From assembly GCF_009497655.1 (NCBI RefSeq), contig NZ_CP023317.1, positions 1,393,501-1,457,500 of the forward strand: a DNA stretch of 64,000 nucleotides. The letters are read 5' to 3'. The notes beneath the pieces are model-generated. The model searched no databases. It was not told the DNA's origin and saw only the letters and a program-made list of their open reading frames with translations. Shown one piece after another: positions 19,143 to 25,836 of the stretch. The position numbers and the translations under genes are program-made. The first letter of the stretch is position 1; the number at the start of each line of letters is the position of its first letter. Source of the stretch: Priestia megaterium (GTDB lineage: Bacteria > Bacillota > Bacilli > Bacillales > Bacillaceae_H).

Positions 19143-20120
19143 ATGTCACTCAATAGTTCGGAACAAGCGCTGTTGACGGCGATTAAAAAAACAACAGACA
19201 AGCTGAATATTGATAATATATCAAGAACCCAAGCTTATGCAACTTTTTATCATAGATATCCTGAAGTAAAGTGGGCATTTCTCGCAAGTATGGTATCGCG
19301 CAACGCAGGGTGGAATATGTGTGATTTGCAAGGAGAACCAATGAAAAAAGCGTTATCAAAGCAAACGCGCGATTTATTATTTTTGACGTATGAAAGAGCA
19401 AATTGGCTTATTTTTAAAGATGCCTTCCCGCAATTACTATTGTATGCTGTTTCGCGTAAAAAACATGTCTCTTACGTTCATTTACTTCCCTATTTAAATG
19501 TTTCATCTTTTATCGAAGAAAAGTGGAGGCAATTTATGCAGAAACCTTCTGAACTGCAGCTTATTCATGCGTTAATTGTAAATGAGCAGCACGTTATTCA
19601 AAAGCCCGTTATTGAACAGCCTTTTTATCAAGACAGAGTATTTAAAAGTGCGCTGTTTTTTTTTCAAGATATATTCCACTTTAGTTCCGTCCTTTTTCCT
19701 ACTACAAAAGGGGAGCTATACGGTTGTTCTGTTCATGATTTTACAAAAGTAAATAATCGGATTGATTTGGGGAAGAAATTAGGGGCTTTATTATTTCATG
19801 AAAAGTATTATCCCTTGTTTTATGAATTTTCTTTGAAAACAAAGCATACGGGTTCGAGACACGATTATGAGCAGTATTTTGTGGATGAAACCAGTTGCTG
19901 TACACCTGCACTTCGAAAGGTGTATCCGGCTATTAGCCATCATGAAAAAAAGAGAGAAAAGTGGTTTTTAACAAAAAAAGAGGAACACAAGCTGATGAAA
20001 AAGCCGCCTTTTCCAAAGAAAGTTCATTTTACAAAGTGGTATCTTCAAAAGCAAAAGCAGCTGCATATATTAATGAAAGTAGCGCAAGTAGTTAATGTAA
20101 ATAAAAACGGCCACAAGTGA
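19143..20120 (+). CDS. yppC: DUF2515 protein YppC
   Basis: Uncharacterised Bacillaceae protein of about 326 residues, found divergently next to recU in B. subtilis too. Conserved-looking core: NIDNISRTQAYATFYHRYPEV and LASMVSRNAGWNMCDLQG. The C-terminal 60 residues are strongly basic with many Lys/His. No signal peptide. The start is uncertain: ATG 19143 (MSLNSSEQ) fits family length, but ATG 19125 is in frame and neither has a strong ribosome site. Confidence 0.75.
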   Translation: MSLNSSEQALLTAIKKTTDKLNIDNISRTQAYATFYHRYPEVKWAFLASMVSRNAGWNMCDLQGEPMKKALSKQTRDLLFLTYERANWLIFKDAFPQLLLYAVSRKKHVSYVHLLPYLNVSSFIEEKWRQFMQKPSELQLIHALIVNEQHVIQKPVIEQPFYQDRVFKSALFFFQDIFHFSSVLFPTTKGELYGCSVHDFTKVNNRIDLGKKLGALLFHEKYYPLFYEFSLKTKHTGSRHDYEQYFVDETSCCTPALRKVYPAISHHEKKREKWFLTKKEEHKLMKKPPFPKKVHFTKWYLQKQKQLHILMKVAQVVNVNKNGHK

Positions 20121-20130
20121 CCGTTTTGTT
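20103..20130. terminator. Terminator between convergent yppC and sspM-like gene
   Basis: AAAACGGCCAC/GTGACCGTTTT hairpin with one wobble pair; A- and T-rich on both sides. Its 5' arm overlaps the yppC 3' end. Confidence 0.75.
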
Positions 20131-20131
20131 C

Positions 20132-20233
20132 TTAAGTAGAAGGCTGGTTAGGACCGTTTAACTTTTTAGGATCACCGTAGGTTTTTGTTTCGGGCTTATT
20201 TTTAGGCTGTGATTTTTGCTGTTTGTTGGCCAT
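20132..20233 (-). CDS. sspM: Small acid-soluble spore protein M-like (SspM)
   Basis: 33-residue protein MANKQQKSQPK...LNGPNQPST. Its basic, Lys/Gln/Pro-rich composition and the GPN(Q/R)PST terminus match minor SASP M of B. subtilis, and it lies in the same ypp neighbourhood. Minor SASPs are made in the forespore. AGGAGGTG lies 8 bases before the ATG. Upstream, GGATA and CATTACA, 19 bases apart, resemble a sigma-G promoter with one mismatch in the -10. Convergent with yppC. Confidence 0.75.
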   Translation of the reverse strand: MANKQQKSQPKNKPETKTYGDPKKLNGPNQPST

Positions 20234-20460
20234 ATCTAGGCACCTCCTATCATGTTGTAATGAACGTTCAGCAGCAGAATGTATCCACTTAGCTGAAATG
20301 TCTATACTAGTGTTTTCAATATGTTCTCTTTCGATTCACCCTAAATGAAAATGTCGAAAACATCTTTCTTTGACGAATAGAAACTAGTTTTGTCATGTGT
20401 GAAGGGACATTGAATAAAAAAGAGAATACGTTATGCAAAGGAAAATTTGGAGGGATGGCG

Positions 20461-20715
20461 ATGAAACAAAGTATGGTTAAAACAAGCGAAATGATGACTT
20501 TATTAGATAGCTTACTAGAGAAAGTAGATCTAGTGGATAAAACGATGTCTACATCTATAAATGAAGCATTTACACATTGTGAAGAAACATATATGGAACA
20601 AGTTCATCGCATTGACCAATCACTGCAAGAAATTGAAGTAGCTGTGTATGAAAGCATGCCTTCCGAAACAGAATGGAGTAGAAGCCGAAGAGAAATGGTT
20701 CTTCATACAGTATAA
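20461..20715 (+). CDS. Small uncharacterised protein upstream of yppE
   Basis: 84 residues from the ATG at 20461 (MKQSMVKTSEMM), 6 bases after GGAGGG; an ATG at 20455 overlaps the site and is less likely. The sequence is mostly helical and acidic with heptad-like spacing (LLDSLLEKVDLVDKTM...VHRIDQSLQEIEVAV), suggesting a coiled-coil or helical hairpin. It occupies the yppD position, but I cannot confirm homology. yppE follows after 45 bp. Confidence 0.6.
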   Translation: MKQSMVKTSEMMTLLDSLLEKVDLVDKTMSTSINEAFTHCEETYMEQVHRIDQSLQEIEVAVYESMPSETEWSRSRREMVLHTV

Positions 20716-20760
20716 AGATTGTTTATGTTACAATAGTCATCGTAGAGGTGACGAATAACG

Positions 20761-21111
20761 ATGAATGAAGATGTGAAAAAAAGTACGGAAATCATGTTTC
20801 AATATAATGAAGTAGCTGTAGAGCGATTAGCTTCTATTCAACAGGAAGAAAATTATGAAGTTAAATTTTTTGAAGAAGTAAAACCTTATGGAGATATTTT
20901 CTTCAAAGAACTTGATGAATGGGCTAGTCTCGTAACGGAATGGCTGAAGAAAGAGCGACCAAAATATATTCATGTTAATCAAGTGGAGACGTTAAAAGAA
21001 AATTTACAAAACGTTGTACTACAGTCATTTTATCCAGAGACGCGAGAAAAGCGATTTAAAAAGATGTATCACTCAAATAAGTATGTGCTCGAGTCGATAT
21101 TGAATAATTAA
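20761..21111 (+). CDS. yppE: DUF1798 protein YppE
   Basis: 116-residue cytosolic protein of the DUF1798 family, whose known member folds as a four-helix bundle; biological role unknown. Family-like features: KPYGDIFFKELDEWASLVTEW in the middle and FYPETREKRFKKMYHSNKYVLESIL at the end. GAGGTGA precedes the ATG. The stretch after it to 21190 is followed by a dispersed repeat element. Confidence 0.85.
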   Translation: MNEDVKKSTEIMFQYNEVAVERLASIQQEENYEVKFFEEVKPYGDIFFKELDEWASLVTEWLKKERPKYIHVNQVETLKENLQNVVLQSFYPETREKRFKKMYHSNKYVLESILNN

Positions 21112-21189
21112 TCCCGGCCTTCCGTTAAGATCTACAAGGTGGGGATTTTCTATGTATGAAATGGTAACAAAAGTATATTACTCGAATTT

Positions 21190-21490
21190 AAAAACGAACT
21201 ATCGATCATTTTTTTGATTCGTAGTTCGTTTTTTTTGATTATTAGCATAGGTTTCATCTGTTTCGTTCCTTCGAGTAGTTGATTTGAGGGCAAGGCAAAG
21301 ACTCCTGCGGGAAAAGTGGAACAGATGAGACCCCGCAGAAGCGCAAGCGACGAGGAGGCTCATCGACCGCCCGCGGAAAGCGAAGCCTTGCATGGAGATC
21401 AACTGCGGTGTCATAAGCGATTCAGCTCATGTATCCCATTTGTTCGTTTCTAGATTGGATTCATTTTTGTTATGTCCCAGCCTCTTTTTA
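21190..21490 (+). repeat. Dispersed repeat element, copy 1 (longest)
   Basis: Left end: hairpin AACGAACTA (21193-21201)/TAGTTCGTT (21222-21230) with T-run, which could end yppE transcripts. Core about 21290-21400 is GC-rich and highly self-complementary: CTGCGGG with CCCGCAG, GATGAG with CTCATC, and CCGCCCGCGG. Right end: CCCATTTGTTCGTTTCTAG, then GTTATGTCCCAGCCTCTTT. Similar GC-rich cores with CTCCTGCGGG...GACCCCGCAG...CCGCCCGCGGAAAGCG are widespread in Bacillaceae genomes. Three shorter relatives lie in this window (33658, 60768, 63290). The open frame across it is not a gene. Confidence 0.8.
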
Positions 21491-21507
21491 TCATGATCAA
21501 TAAAAAG

Positions 21508-21678
21508 TTAATCAAAATCTTTTTGAGATTGGATAGAAACAGCTGGGTGATCTTGTGAAGCGACTGTATCGATATGATAATCAACTTTTTCGGTATGTTT
21601 AGAAGCAACGGCGTTATTTGTTTTATTTACTGCACTTTGTCCCTGTTTTTTGTGATCAAAATGTTTTCCACGACTCAT
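21508..21678 (-). CDS. Small hydrophilic protein, probable forespore gene
   Basis: 56 residues, MSRGKHFDHKKQGQS...SQKDFD, rich in His, Lys, Gln, Asn and Asp with no hydrophobic segment. AGGAGGTC precedes the ATG by 7 bases. Upstream on this strand, ACATA and TATACTA 18 bases apart resemble a sigma-G/F promoter. Composition and promoter suggest a small spore protein, but I recognise no family. Confidence 0.6.
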   Translation of the reverse strand: MSRGKHFDHKKQGQSAVNKTNNAVASKHTEKVDYHIDTVASQDHPAVSIQSQKDFD

Positions 21679-21770
21679 GAGATAGACCTCCTTTATTGAA
21701 TACTACGTTAAAGCTTTTATAGTATAAACAAGTCAAAAAAGAAGTATGTGTCCACTTTAAAGGAAACAAA

Positions 21771-21794
21771 GAAACCACCGATTTCTCGGTGGTA
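21771..21794 (-). terminator. Terminator of yppF
   Basis: ACCACCGA/TCGGTGGT with a GAAA tetraloop on the minus strand, followed by TTTCTTT. Confidence 0.7.
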
Positions 21795-21804
21795 GTAAAA
21801 AAAA

Positions 21805-21999
21805 TTAATCGTCTTGTGCACTAAAATCGGGCTTAGTAGCTCCAATTTGTTCGAGTTCACGTACAGCGGCTTTGTAATTCATAGGAGTTAAAAAACCTTT
21901 TAAATACTGCTGCTGAGCAAAATCGAGTAATTCATTACTTGACTGCGGCTCATATTGTTTCACCGCAATAAAAGCTTCTTGAAGTTCGTTCACATACAT
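21805..21999 (-). CDS. yppF: YppF family protein
   Basis: 64-residue YppF-like protein, function unknown. Helical with conserved NELQEAFIAVKQY and QQQYLKGFLTPMNYKAAVRELE segments and an acidic end. AGGAGGG precedes the ATG. Present in the same ypp cluster of B. subtilis. No membrane segment or export signal. Confidence 0.82.
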   Translation of the reverse strand: MYVNELQEAFIAVKQYEPQSSNELLDFAQQQYLKGFLTPMNYKAAVRELEQIGATKPDFSAQDD

Positions 22000-22166
22000 G
22001 TAAATTCCCTCCTAATCCCCATTTGTGCCACTACGTATAGGTAGTATCACTTGTTCTTATCGTACCATATATTTGAATAATCTCGTTTTTTTGAAAAATT
22101 TAAACTTTCGACAGAAACCTACATATTTTTGAATGCGTTCCCCAAAAGTACAAGTAGACGAACGTC

Positions 22167-22193
22167 ACCTCTTATTTCTGCATACATACTATA
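22167..22193 (+). promoter_or_regulatory. Sigma-K-type promoter of yppG
   Basis: AC (22167-22168), 16 bases, then CATACTATA (22185-22193), a full match to the sigma-K -10 CATAnnnTA. It places yppG in the late mother-cell programme. Confidence 0.6.
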
Positions 22194-22229
22194 TATTATG
22201 TAATATTAAAAAGGAGGTATTGATTTTGC

Positions 22230-22643
22230 ATGTATACAAGTAAGCACTATCCGTATTATGAGCAACATCAACCAGAACGTTTTGATTTAAGTCAGGTACA
22301 TCCATTTCCACAGTATCACCAGCAGCCATGGACGGAAGCTTATATGCCGCAACATCCGTACGCTCAGCAACAAATGCCTTTTGGCCCTCAGCAAATTCCC
22401 TATATGAACGGAATGTACCAGCAGCCCATGTACAACAATGCAGGTGCGCCTTTTAATCCATATCCTAAAGGTCAGCAGCAAAAGCCTCAGCCATCTCAAT
22501 TTCAGTCATTAATGTCTCAGTTTAAATCGAGTGATGGCAATTACGATATGAACAAAATGATGAATACTGCGGGACAGATGATGGGAGCCATGAACCAATT
22601 AACATCCTTAGTAAAAGGGTTTTCCGGGATTTTCAAAGTATAA
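22230..22643 (+). CDS. yppG: YppG-like protein, probable spore coat component
   Basis: 137 residues. The N-terminal two-thirds is rich in Tyr, Pro, Gln and His (HYPYYEQHQPERF, QQMPFGPQQIPYMNGMYQQPMY), typical of crosslinkable coat proteins. The C-terminal 45 residues form the conserved YppG domain ending QLTSLVKGFSGIFKV, where FxGIFK is the terminal signature. AAGGAGGT lies 11 bases before the ATG. A sigma-K-type promoter (22167-22193) supports mother-cell expression. A terminator follows. Confidence 0.82.
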   Translation: MYTSKHYPYYEQHQPERFDLSQVHPFPQYHQQPWTEAYMPQHPYAQQQMPFGPQQIPYMNGMYQQPMYNNAGAPFNPYPKGQQQKPQPSQFQSLMSQFKSSDGNYDMNKMMNTAGQMMGAMNQLTSLVKGFSGIFKV

Positions 22644-22645
22644 GG

Positions 22646-22671
22646 ACTAGAAGTTATTTTCTAGTCCCAGC
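22646..22671. terminator. Terminator after yppG
   Basis: GGACTAG/CTAGTCC hairpin around AAGTTATTTT, between the convergent ends of yppG and the small gene at 22675. Confidence 0.55.
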
Positions 22672-22674
22672 TTA

Positions 22675-22821
22675 TTATTTTTTCTGTTGATTTTTCAAAT
22701 AGTTTTCTCCAAGAAGTGCAAATACTTCATTGTAGGTTAGTCCAGACTGCGCATTTAAACGTTTGATCTCTTCGACATCTGTTGTTGATGAAGTTGAAAT
22801 TTGATGTTTGTTTTTTTTCAT
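22675..22821 (-). CDS. Small protein with a gamma-SASP-like motif
   Basis: 48 residues, MKKNKHQISTSSTTDVEEIKR...NQQKK. The stretch TTDVEEIKRLNAQS resembles the TDV-x2-VK-x2-NAQS element of gamma-type small acid-soluble spore proteins, though the rest (GLTYNEVFALLGENYLK) does not. GGAGAGG precedes the ATG. TATACTA, about 75 bases upstream of the ATG, fits a sigma-G-like -10. A forespore role is therefore plausible but unproven. Confidence 0.55.
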   Translation of the reverse strand: MKKNKHQISTSSTTDVEEIKRLNAQSGLTYNEVFALLGENYLKNQQKK

Positions 22822-22902
22822 AAAACCTCTCCTTTTCTATGTAAAATGAATAACGCTCCATCTTAGTATATTTCCAAATGTGCACCTTCTATAAGTGGAA
22901 AA

Positions 22903-22941
22903 AAACGCCGAAGACATTCGTAGTTCTTCGGCGTTTTTTTG
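22903..22941 (-). terminator. Terminator of the cotG-like gene
   Basis: AAAACGCCGAAGA/TTCTTCGGCGTTTT stem with A/T runs on both sides, downstream of the minus-strand gene at 22967. Confidence 0.8.
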
Positions 22942-22966
22942 CAATAAAGATGAGTGTTTAGAGAAA

Positions 22967-23299
22967 TTAAGAGCGGCGAGTAGAACGGCGAGAACGGCGA
23001 GTAGAACGACGAGAGCGGCGAGTAGAACGGCGAGAACGGCGAGTAGAACGACGAGAGCGGCGAGTAGAACGACGAGAGCGGCGAGTAGAACGGCGAGAAC
23101 GGCGAGTAGAACGACGAGAGCGGCGAGAAGAGCGACGCGTACCGCGGGTAGAACGGCGAGAGCGGCGGCCAGTGCTACGAGAAGAGCGACGTGGCTTTGT
23201 TAGTGGACCGGCAGTTGGCTCTTGAAACATAAAAGATTTCAGTTCTGTACATTCTAGGGCTTCAGCAGCCTCTTTAATTTTTTCAGGTGTAATATGCAA
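22967..23299 (-). CDS. Arg/Ser-repeat CotG-like spore protein
   Basis: 110 residues. A 36-residue non-repetitive head (MHITPEKIKEAAEALECTEL...) is followed by 74 residues made almost entirely of Arg, Ser and Thr. The last 49 are seven perfect copies of RRSTRRS, and the stop follows the final copy directly. I use the TTG at 23299, 8 bases after AAGGAGG. It is divergent from cotH, the same arrangement as B. subtilis cotG-cotH, and CotH phosphorylates serines in CotG. I infer a CotG-like outer-coat substrate of CotH. A protamine-like DNA-binding role is the alternative. Name not assigned because sequence homology to CotG is compositional. Confidence 0.72.
   Translation of the reverse strand: MHITPEKIKEAAEALECTELKSFMFQEPTAGPLTKPRRSSRSTGRRSRRSTRGTRRSSRRSRRSTRRSRRSTRRSRRSTRRSRRSTRRSRRSTRRSRRSTRRSRRSTRRS
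22970..23116 (-). repeat. Seven 21-bp tandem repeats encoding RRSTRRS
   Basis: Seven consecutive 21-base units. Two synonymous variants (GGCGAGAAC and GACGAGAGC types on the + strand) partly alternate, as expected from duplication of a 42-bp double unit. Copy number should differ between strains. Confidence 0.85.
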
Positions 23300-23470
23300 T
23301 ACAAAAACCTCCTTGTCAATTGGACTAGGTCTTGCATTAATAGAATACGCGCTGATGCTTGTCCTTGATATGAGTCAAAAGTGGAGTTTGCGGAAATAGT
23401 TGATGCTGCGGGGTATCATGGAGAATTTACCCTTCATATACTTTAATAATTGAAGAAAGGTGGTCGAATC

Positions 23471-24556
23471 ATGAAGCAAAAAGAAGTCCCTCAATACGCT
23501 CTGTTTGTGAATGTAAAAGATTTAAAGGAAATGCAAAGAGATATTTGGTCAGAAGAAGCGGTTCAGGCAACGATGAAGTTTAACAAAAAACGCTACGATA
23601 TTGATTTGCTCCTAAGAGGCTCCCATATTCGGAAGATGAAGAAAAAGTCATATTATATTGAATTTTATTCTCCGAAAATATTTCAGCGCGCCAAAGAAAT
23701 ACACCTAAACGCTGAATACAAAGATCCATCGCTTATGCGTAACAAATTGTCCCTCGATTTTTTCTCTTCTTTAGATGTTTTATCTCCCCACTCTCAGTTT
23801 GTCACTCTTAAGATTAATGGGAAAAATGAAGGAATATATCTTCAGCTCGAATCGGTAGATGAACTATTTTTGAAAAAAAGAAATTTAGCGGATGGATCCA
23901 TATTTTATGCAGTAGACGGAGATGCTAATTTTTCTTTGATGAGCGATTTGGATAAAAAGCCAAAAACAACTTTGTTATCTGGATATGAAGATAAAGCAGT
24001 GAGAGAAGGAGACGAGGAAAAATTAGAAAAGTTTATATTTAATCTTAATACATGGACAAATACGGAATTCGAACAGAATATTGAGAAGTACCTGAACGTC
24101 GACCGCTACTTATCTTGGTTAGTCGGTATTATTTGTATGCAGAATTACGACGGTTTTGTCCATAACTATGCGCTCTATCTAAATCATGAAAGCGGGCGCT
24201 TTGAACTGATTCCATGGGATTATGATGCAACTTGGGGAAGAGATGTAAATGGAAAAGTAATGGAAGGAGACTATGTCCGTGCACAAGGATTTAATACGCT
24301 TACAGCTCGCTTACTGGCGGTGAACAGCATTAAAAAGAGATATATTCAAAAAATGAACAATGTTCTAAATAATCAATTTACAATAGAATACATGAAACCA
24401 ATCATTTATCAACTGCATGAGTATATTGCTCCATATGTATTAAAAGATCCTTACGTAAAAGATAACTTGGAGCAATTCCATAAGGAACCAGACCTTATGC
24501 TTTCTTTCGTAAAAGACCGAACAGCGTACATTAAAAGTCATCTTTTTGATTTTTGA
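23471..24556 (+). CDS. cotH: Spore coat protein kinase CotH
   Basis: Atypical protein kinase of the CotH family that phosphorylates coat proteins CotB and CotG in the mother cell and is needed for outer coat assembly. 361 residues. The central LRGSHIRKMKKKSYYIEF segment fits the family's RG-S...KKSY motif, and the catalytic region has NYALYLN and PWDYDATWG, with D250 and D252 as likely metal/catalytic residues. I start at ATG 23471, 8 bases after AAAGGTGG, not at the TTG at 23450. It lies between the CotG-like gene (divergent) and cotB. Confidence 0.92.
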   Translation: MKQKEVPQYALFVNVKDLKEMQRDIWSEEAVQATMKFNKKRYDIDLLLRGSHIRKMKKKSYYIEFYSPKIFQRAKEIHLNAEYKDPSLMRNKLSLDFFSSLDVLSPHSQFVTLKINGKNEGIYLQLESVDELFLKKRNLADGSIFYAVDGDANFSLMSDLDKKPKTTLLSGYEDKAVREGDEEKLEKFIFNLNTWTNTEFEQNIEKYLNVDRYLSWLVGIICMQNYDGFVHNYALYLNHESGRFELIPWDYDATWGRDVNGKVMEGDYVRAQGFNTLTARLLAVNSIKKRYIQKMNNVLNNQFTIEYMKPIIYQLHEYIAPYVLKDPYVKDNLEQFHKEPDLMLSFVKDRTAYIKSHLFDF

Positions 24557-24687
24557 ATTTTACTAGACTGATAGGCAAAAGTGGAATTTAAGAATAATAG
24601 GCAAATGCAGGAAGACAATAGCTGTACATGATACGTATATATACATTATGAATGACCAATAAGGACAATTAATAAGGAGGAAAAATA

Positions 24688-25767
24688 ATGAGTAACTATT
24701 ACTACGACCAAAATCAAGACCAAACTCAAAATGCCAATCGTAGTCGCGCTCGTAAAGTTCAACAATCTGAAAGCACGGGCTACTCTGCCCACTTTAAACC
24801 ATTAAAAGGGAGAGTAGTAACTGTCTATCGCGGGGGGCCTGAATCTAAAACGGGATATTTAATCGACGTTCAATCAGATTATTTAACACTTGCTCTTGAA
24901 ACAAAACAAAATAACAATCAGCAAAATAATCAACCGGCGCAGCTTATTCCACAACAGCAATATACATTTATTTATTACCAGCTCGCTCATGTTAAAAGCA
25001 TTACAGAGGATACAAAGTCTAATTCCGCGCAAACATTTTCTGGATTTAATAGTGAAGTAGAACTGCACAGAGCCAACACATTTGCAGGCACTTTATTATT
25101 GATGAAAGATAAACAAGTGCAAATAAATCAAGGAGGGCCAGAGAAAAAATTGGGTAAGATCCTTGATGTATTAGGCTCATTTGAATCTGCGTATGTCGTA
25201 TTACTAACAGAAGATGACGGCGTCGTTTATATCAATGTAGAGCACATAAAGAGTGTAAGTGAAGTTGTAAGCAAAAATACGCCTGTTGTTCCGCAAAACC
25301 CATTATTAGTTGAAGAGACACCTGAGTATATTAAAGCGAAAAGTTTCAATGAACTGTTTGAAGAGTTTTCGCATAGATGGGTAGCTATTAACGGCGGAGG
25401 GCCAGAGGCTGTAGAAGGTGTGTTAGTTCAAAGTCGCAATGGAAACTTTACTCTTGTACAAAATAATCAAGTTCTACGTTTACAACCAAGACACGTAAAA
25501 ACCATTGCCTTAGGATCAAAAGGATCTTTCAAGCAAAATGAAGAAAATTCTGAGCAAAATGGAGATACAAATGAAGAAGATTCTGTGCAAGAATCAACTA
25601 CTGTAGATAGAACCGGAGGTCGCACGGATGGCCGTACTGGAGACCGTACCGGAAGACGTACAGGAGGTCGCACAGACGATCGCTCGGGAGGTCGCCGTAC
25701 GGGTTCACGCTCTTCAACACCAGGTGAAAAAGTTATTAAAACGAAAAATTATCGTTGGAAAGCATGA
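24688..25767 (+). CDS. cotB: Outer spore coat protein CotB
   Basis: 359 residues. Three related beta-rich segments with the motif GGPE (near 50, 150 and 235) form the CotB core: VVTVYRGGPESKTGYLIDV, VQINQGGPEKKLGKIL, WVAINGGGPEAVEGVL. The C-terminus (about 305-345) is a Thr/Arg/Gly repeat tail (RTGGRTDGRTGDRTG). In B. subtilis the CotB tail is Ser-rich and phosphorylated by CotH; here Thr would be the main acceptor. AAGGAGG precedes the ATG. The cotH neighbour supports the role. Two hairpins follow it at 25780. Confidence 0.9.
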   Translation: MSNYYYDQNQDQTQNANRSRARKVQQSESTGYSAHFKPLKGRVVTVYRGGPESKTGYLIDVQSDYLTLALETKQNNNQQNNQPAQLIPQQQYTFIYYQLAHVKSITEDTKSNSAQTFSGFNSEVELHRANTFAGTLLLMKDKQVQINQGGPEKKLGKILDVLGSFESAYVVLLTEDDGVVYINVEHIKSVSEVVSKNTPVVPQNPLLVEETPEYIKAKSFNELFEEFSHRWVAINGGGPEAVEGVLVQSRNGNFTLVQNNQVLRLQPRHVKTIALGSKGSFKQNEENSEQNGDTNEEDSVQESTTVDRTGGRTDGRTGDRTGRRTGGRTDDRSGGRRTGSRSSTPGEKVIKTKNYRWKA

Positions 25768-25778
25768 TGAACTGGAAC

Positions 25779-25806
25779 ATAAAAGGTGCTTATAAAGCAC
25801 CTTTTC
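25779..25806 (+). terminator. Hairpin between cotB and its paralogue
   Basis: AAAGGTGCTT/AAGCACCTTTT with loop ATA, followed by a short pyrimidine run. It may partly terminate cotB transcription and lower expression of the downstream paralogue. Confidence 0.65.
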
Positions 25807-25836
25807 TATCATATAGGAAAAAGGAGGAGAATGAGT

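Noticed and set aside
21199-21414. Minus-strand 71-codon frame
   Set aside because: It lies completely within the GC-rich dispersed repeat; such frames are widely mis-annotated.
22970-23160. CRISPR-like regular repeats
   Set aside because: Units are contiguous without unique spacers and code for protein on the minus strand.
22895-23203. Plus-strand frame with Ala/Arg/Thr repeats
   Set aside because: It is the opposite-strand shadow of the RRSTRRS gene, begins inside a terminator and has no ribosome site.
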